Of a stretch of DNA of 64,000 nucleotides, positions 61,469 to 64,000 are shown piece after piece (the first letter of the stretch is position 1; every line of letters begins with the position of its first letter). The position numbers and the translations under genes were made by a program. The DNA comes from Silurus meridionalis (lineage: Eukaryota > Chordata > Actinopteri > Siluriformes > Siluridae). The DNA lies in the NCBI RefSeq assembly GCF_014805685.1, contig NC_060902.1, forward strand, positions 3,020,286 through 3,084,285, given 5' to 3'. Under the pieces are notes generated by a model. That model was given only the letters and a program-made list of their open reading frames with translations, did no database searches and was not told where the DNA came from.

Positions 61469-61541
<73 letters not shown>
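61469..61541. repeat. (TA)n microsatellite
   Basis: About 72 bases of TA, in the flnb intron just upstream of the exon at 61436. Confidence 0.95.
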
Positions 61542-61542
<1 letters not shown>

Positions 61543-62025
61543 CACCAAAAGAACAAATACCAGTGTGGCTGAAAACTTATTCTCAAATAAGATTCTCCTA
61601 AAAATCTCCTATTTAGCCAACAGAACAAAACTGATTATTTCCCTACCAAATATCAGTGTGAACATATATCATTTGTAATATTGTGTTGAGAGGAAATCAG
61701 ACTTATTTCATTAGGTTCTTTTACCTCAGATACCGAGAGTATAATGTGAATGAAGAAAGTACCATTTTAATTCTATAATACTGTAATAATAATGTATGCA
61801 GTCATGGCTATTTTTCTATAAGTAGACTAGATCTCAAATACAAACAGTCGACAATATAGAGGAATTTTTATAAAAGACTTGAGGATGAAGTGCATTTCTC
61901 AAGTATGTGTACCTTATATGAAGTATTTTCATGTTGTCAAACCTTTACTTTACCACATTATAATGCTTATTAATGTACTTTTAACTCCACTACATTTTTT
62001 GCAAAACAAGCTATATAAAAAAAAT

Positions 62026-62027
<2 letters not shown>

Positions 62028-62098
<71 letters not shown>

Positions 62099-62170
62099 AT
62101 ATATATATATATATTTATTTATTTATTTATACACACACATACATATACACACACACACACACACACACAG
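62028..62170. repeat. Compound (TCTA)n-(TA)n-(TTTA)n-(CA)n microsatellite
   Basis: A TCTA array of about 70 bases passes into TA, then TTTA, then CACA. It lies in a flnb intron. Confidence 0.95.
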
Positions 62171-63688
62171 GGAATAAAATTATCTATTATATCTTTTATA
62201 TCATACAGTTCACTCTGATTCCAAATTGTATTTAACTTCACACGCGTTTTTAAATATAGCTTAAAGTACATTACACTGTGTCCTAGACAACAGTCAAGTC
62301 TAAATAACGAAACAGACCTGGCTGCCTCATATGTACATTTAGCACAAGTACAATATTGGACATCTTTACGACAAACTCTTTCCTAAATATTATCACACAT
62401 TTTTAAATAGTGCATATAAAATTGTCATCAGTGGCACCCCCACCTGCATTCATACCATTACCTGTTCTCACAACAGACCGGCTAAAGCTCAGGAGAAAGA
62501 GGATCCACATTATACAAGGTGCTTTCAGGAAGCGACAAGATTTACTACGCTACAGAGAAGGAGAACAAATCGAAAATAAGAAAGAAGCTGCTACAAGCAT
62601 GTGGCGTTCCTCTTTCTCTCGCTGCTTTAGCCAGGTCTAGTGAGTTTTACAGATGAGTGTCTGTTAAAAGCCTTTAAATGAAACACAAGTGAAACATCTC
62701 GAGTCCCACACAAGTTTAATGACGTCCAACAGCTATTCAAAGAAGGGCCACTTTCTAACTAATCACAAAACTAATGACATCAAGCGTTTATATTTGAATC
62801 AACTCTTCAATACGGAGTAGGAGAAGTCATGTGTAGATTTATTTACTGAGGTGAGGCTAAAGCTAGAAGTTAGAAAACACCCTAAATCTGCCTTCTCAAG
62901 TACATAGTCATGGCTCATTACGTTTTAGGGAGGGTTTGTTTGAATAAATAATTTTTGTTATTATAGCACACAAAGCAGCATGTCTGAAAAGTGGGGAAGC
63001 GGTGACATATACTACATTTACAAATATTATTATATACCTGACTTTTCAGACACCATGTATAATCTCTAACATTTTATTAAATATACCCCCTCCATTCAAT
63101 TAAATAATAATGTTCCTTTTCATATCTAAATGAACTGCAAGTTTTCTGTAACATCTAACTTATCTAAAGAATTGATGCACATTCATTCCATTATAATGCG
63201 TGTATAAATCAGTGTACGCGTTCTTATTTTTGAAACGGCGCGATGTTTAAAGCAATGAGCATTATGAATGGTTACGAATATGCCAGCATATGCATTATAA
63301 GAGCACACTACTTATTGCATTTAAAAATTTATTTCATATTGTTTTTGATTTCTTTTACGTCTTATATTTATATGCATCTTATATAAGTATTCAGAAGTTA
63401 ACCACTGCATTGGAGAAAACCATTTCAATTTACTCATGGCTTCCACAGAAAGTGTGACCAAACTTTTTATTTTTCTACCCAGTAAATTTTAAAGCCCAAT
63501 AAATTACAGAAGAAAGCAGCTTGTCTTTTAGATTTTAGGGCTCCATATTGTTTCCGCTACATAATCTGAAATGTGCATCTATAAAAGCACAGATAATTCT
63601 TCACTATAATGATATGCAGCCTAGTATTATGTATTAAATCCTGAAGTCTATCTGTTTTGTCATATCGCAAAATCCTGCGCTTGAGATA

Positions 63689-64000
63689 CACTATATGGAC
63701 AAAGGTTTGTGGACACCTGACCATAAGACCTGTATGTGCTTTTTGAACATCCCATTCCACATTCAGGGCCTATTTGCTGTTCAAATAAGCTCCACTCTTC
63801 TGGAAGGATATTCCACTAGGTTTTGGCTTGTGGAGATTTGTGCTCATGGAGCTAGCTTTGTGCACAAGGGTACTGTCATGCTGGAACAGATTTTGGTCCC
63901 CTAGCTCAAAGAAGAGAACATTTCATGCTACTTCCTCCAAAGACATCCTATATAATCGTGTGCCTCCAACCTTGTGGTAAAAAAATTTAAGAAGAGCGAA
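63689..64000 (+). mobile_element. Tc1-like deleted element, cut by window edge
   Basis: It starts CACTATATGGACAAAGGTTT, then GTGGACACCTGACC, preceded by TA, and matches the left end and inside of 52317-52758. The right end lies outside the window. The spacer 62171-63688 to its left shows no gene. Confidence 0.7.

Overview
The window looks like nuclear DNA of a ray-finned fish. It has intron-bearing vertebrate genes with GT-AG splice sites, long (TA)n, (CA)n and tetranucleotide arrays, many Tc1/mariner elements, RTE- and Rex1-type LINE fragments, tRNA-derived SINEs and one Ty3/gypsy LTR retrotransposon. Dense Tc1-like elements and aerolysin/natterin-like genes would fit an otophysan such as a catfish, but the species is inference.

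Right half (31-64 kb): a conserved vertebrate gene block. abhd6 (- strand, eight coding exons, complete), a secreted DNase I-family gene of the DNASE1L3 type (+, eight exons, complete), a small two-exon gene related to the sperm microtubule inner protein SPMIP1/ATP6V1FNB (-), and the 3' end of a filamin, best matched to flnb (-, last five coding exons, running off the right edge). The order ABHD6 - DNASE1L3 - FLNB is that of human 3p14. In human the SPMIP1-like gene lies beside FLNC, so its place beside a filamin-B gene here points to an ancient filamin-linked pair. I rebuilt the splice sites base by base; every coding exon joins in phase.

Left half (1-31 kb): a repeat-rich accessory region with two paralogous natterin/aerolysin-like genes (jacalin-type lectin domain plus aerolysin pore module), both on - and both broken once, at different places. 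Around them are paralogous blocks (1-475 and 1018-1320 against 26167-26640 and 26898-27201, plus weaker copies near 881-960, 13.7 kb, 20.4 kb and 22.1-23.2 kb), as if a multi-copy array has been torn by insertions. The insertions include an IS630/Tc1-type transposon (1319-3675) with perfect inverted repeats, a nearly full-length Ty3/gypsy element (4859-11770), a 1.84-kb near-identical tandem duplication (about 16226-19903) carrying an RTE LINE nested in a Rex1-like LINE, and a Tc1 element (20434-22063).

There is no CRISPR array, operon or prokaryotic system. The host genes are not a single pathway: ABHD6 is a membrane monoacylglycerol lipase, the DNase is secreted, SPMIP1 is axonemal and filamin crosslinks actin. 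Their interest is shared ancestry and order. Elements I could only partly support are marked with low confidence.
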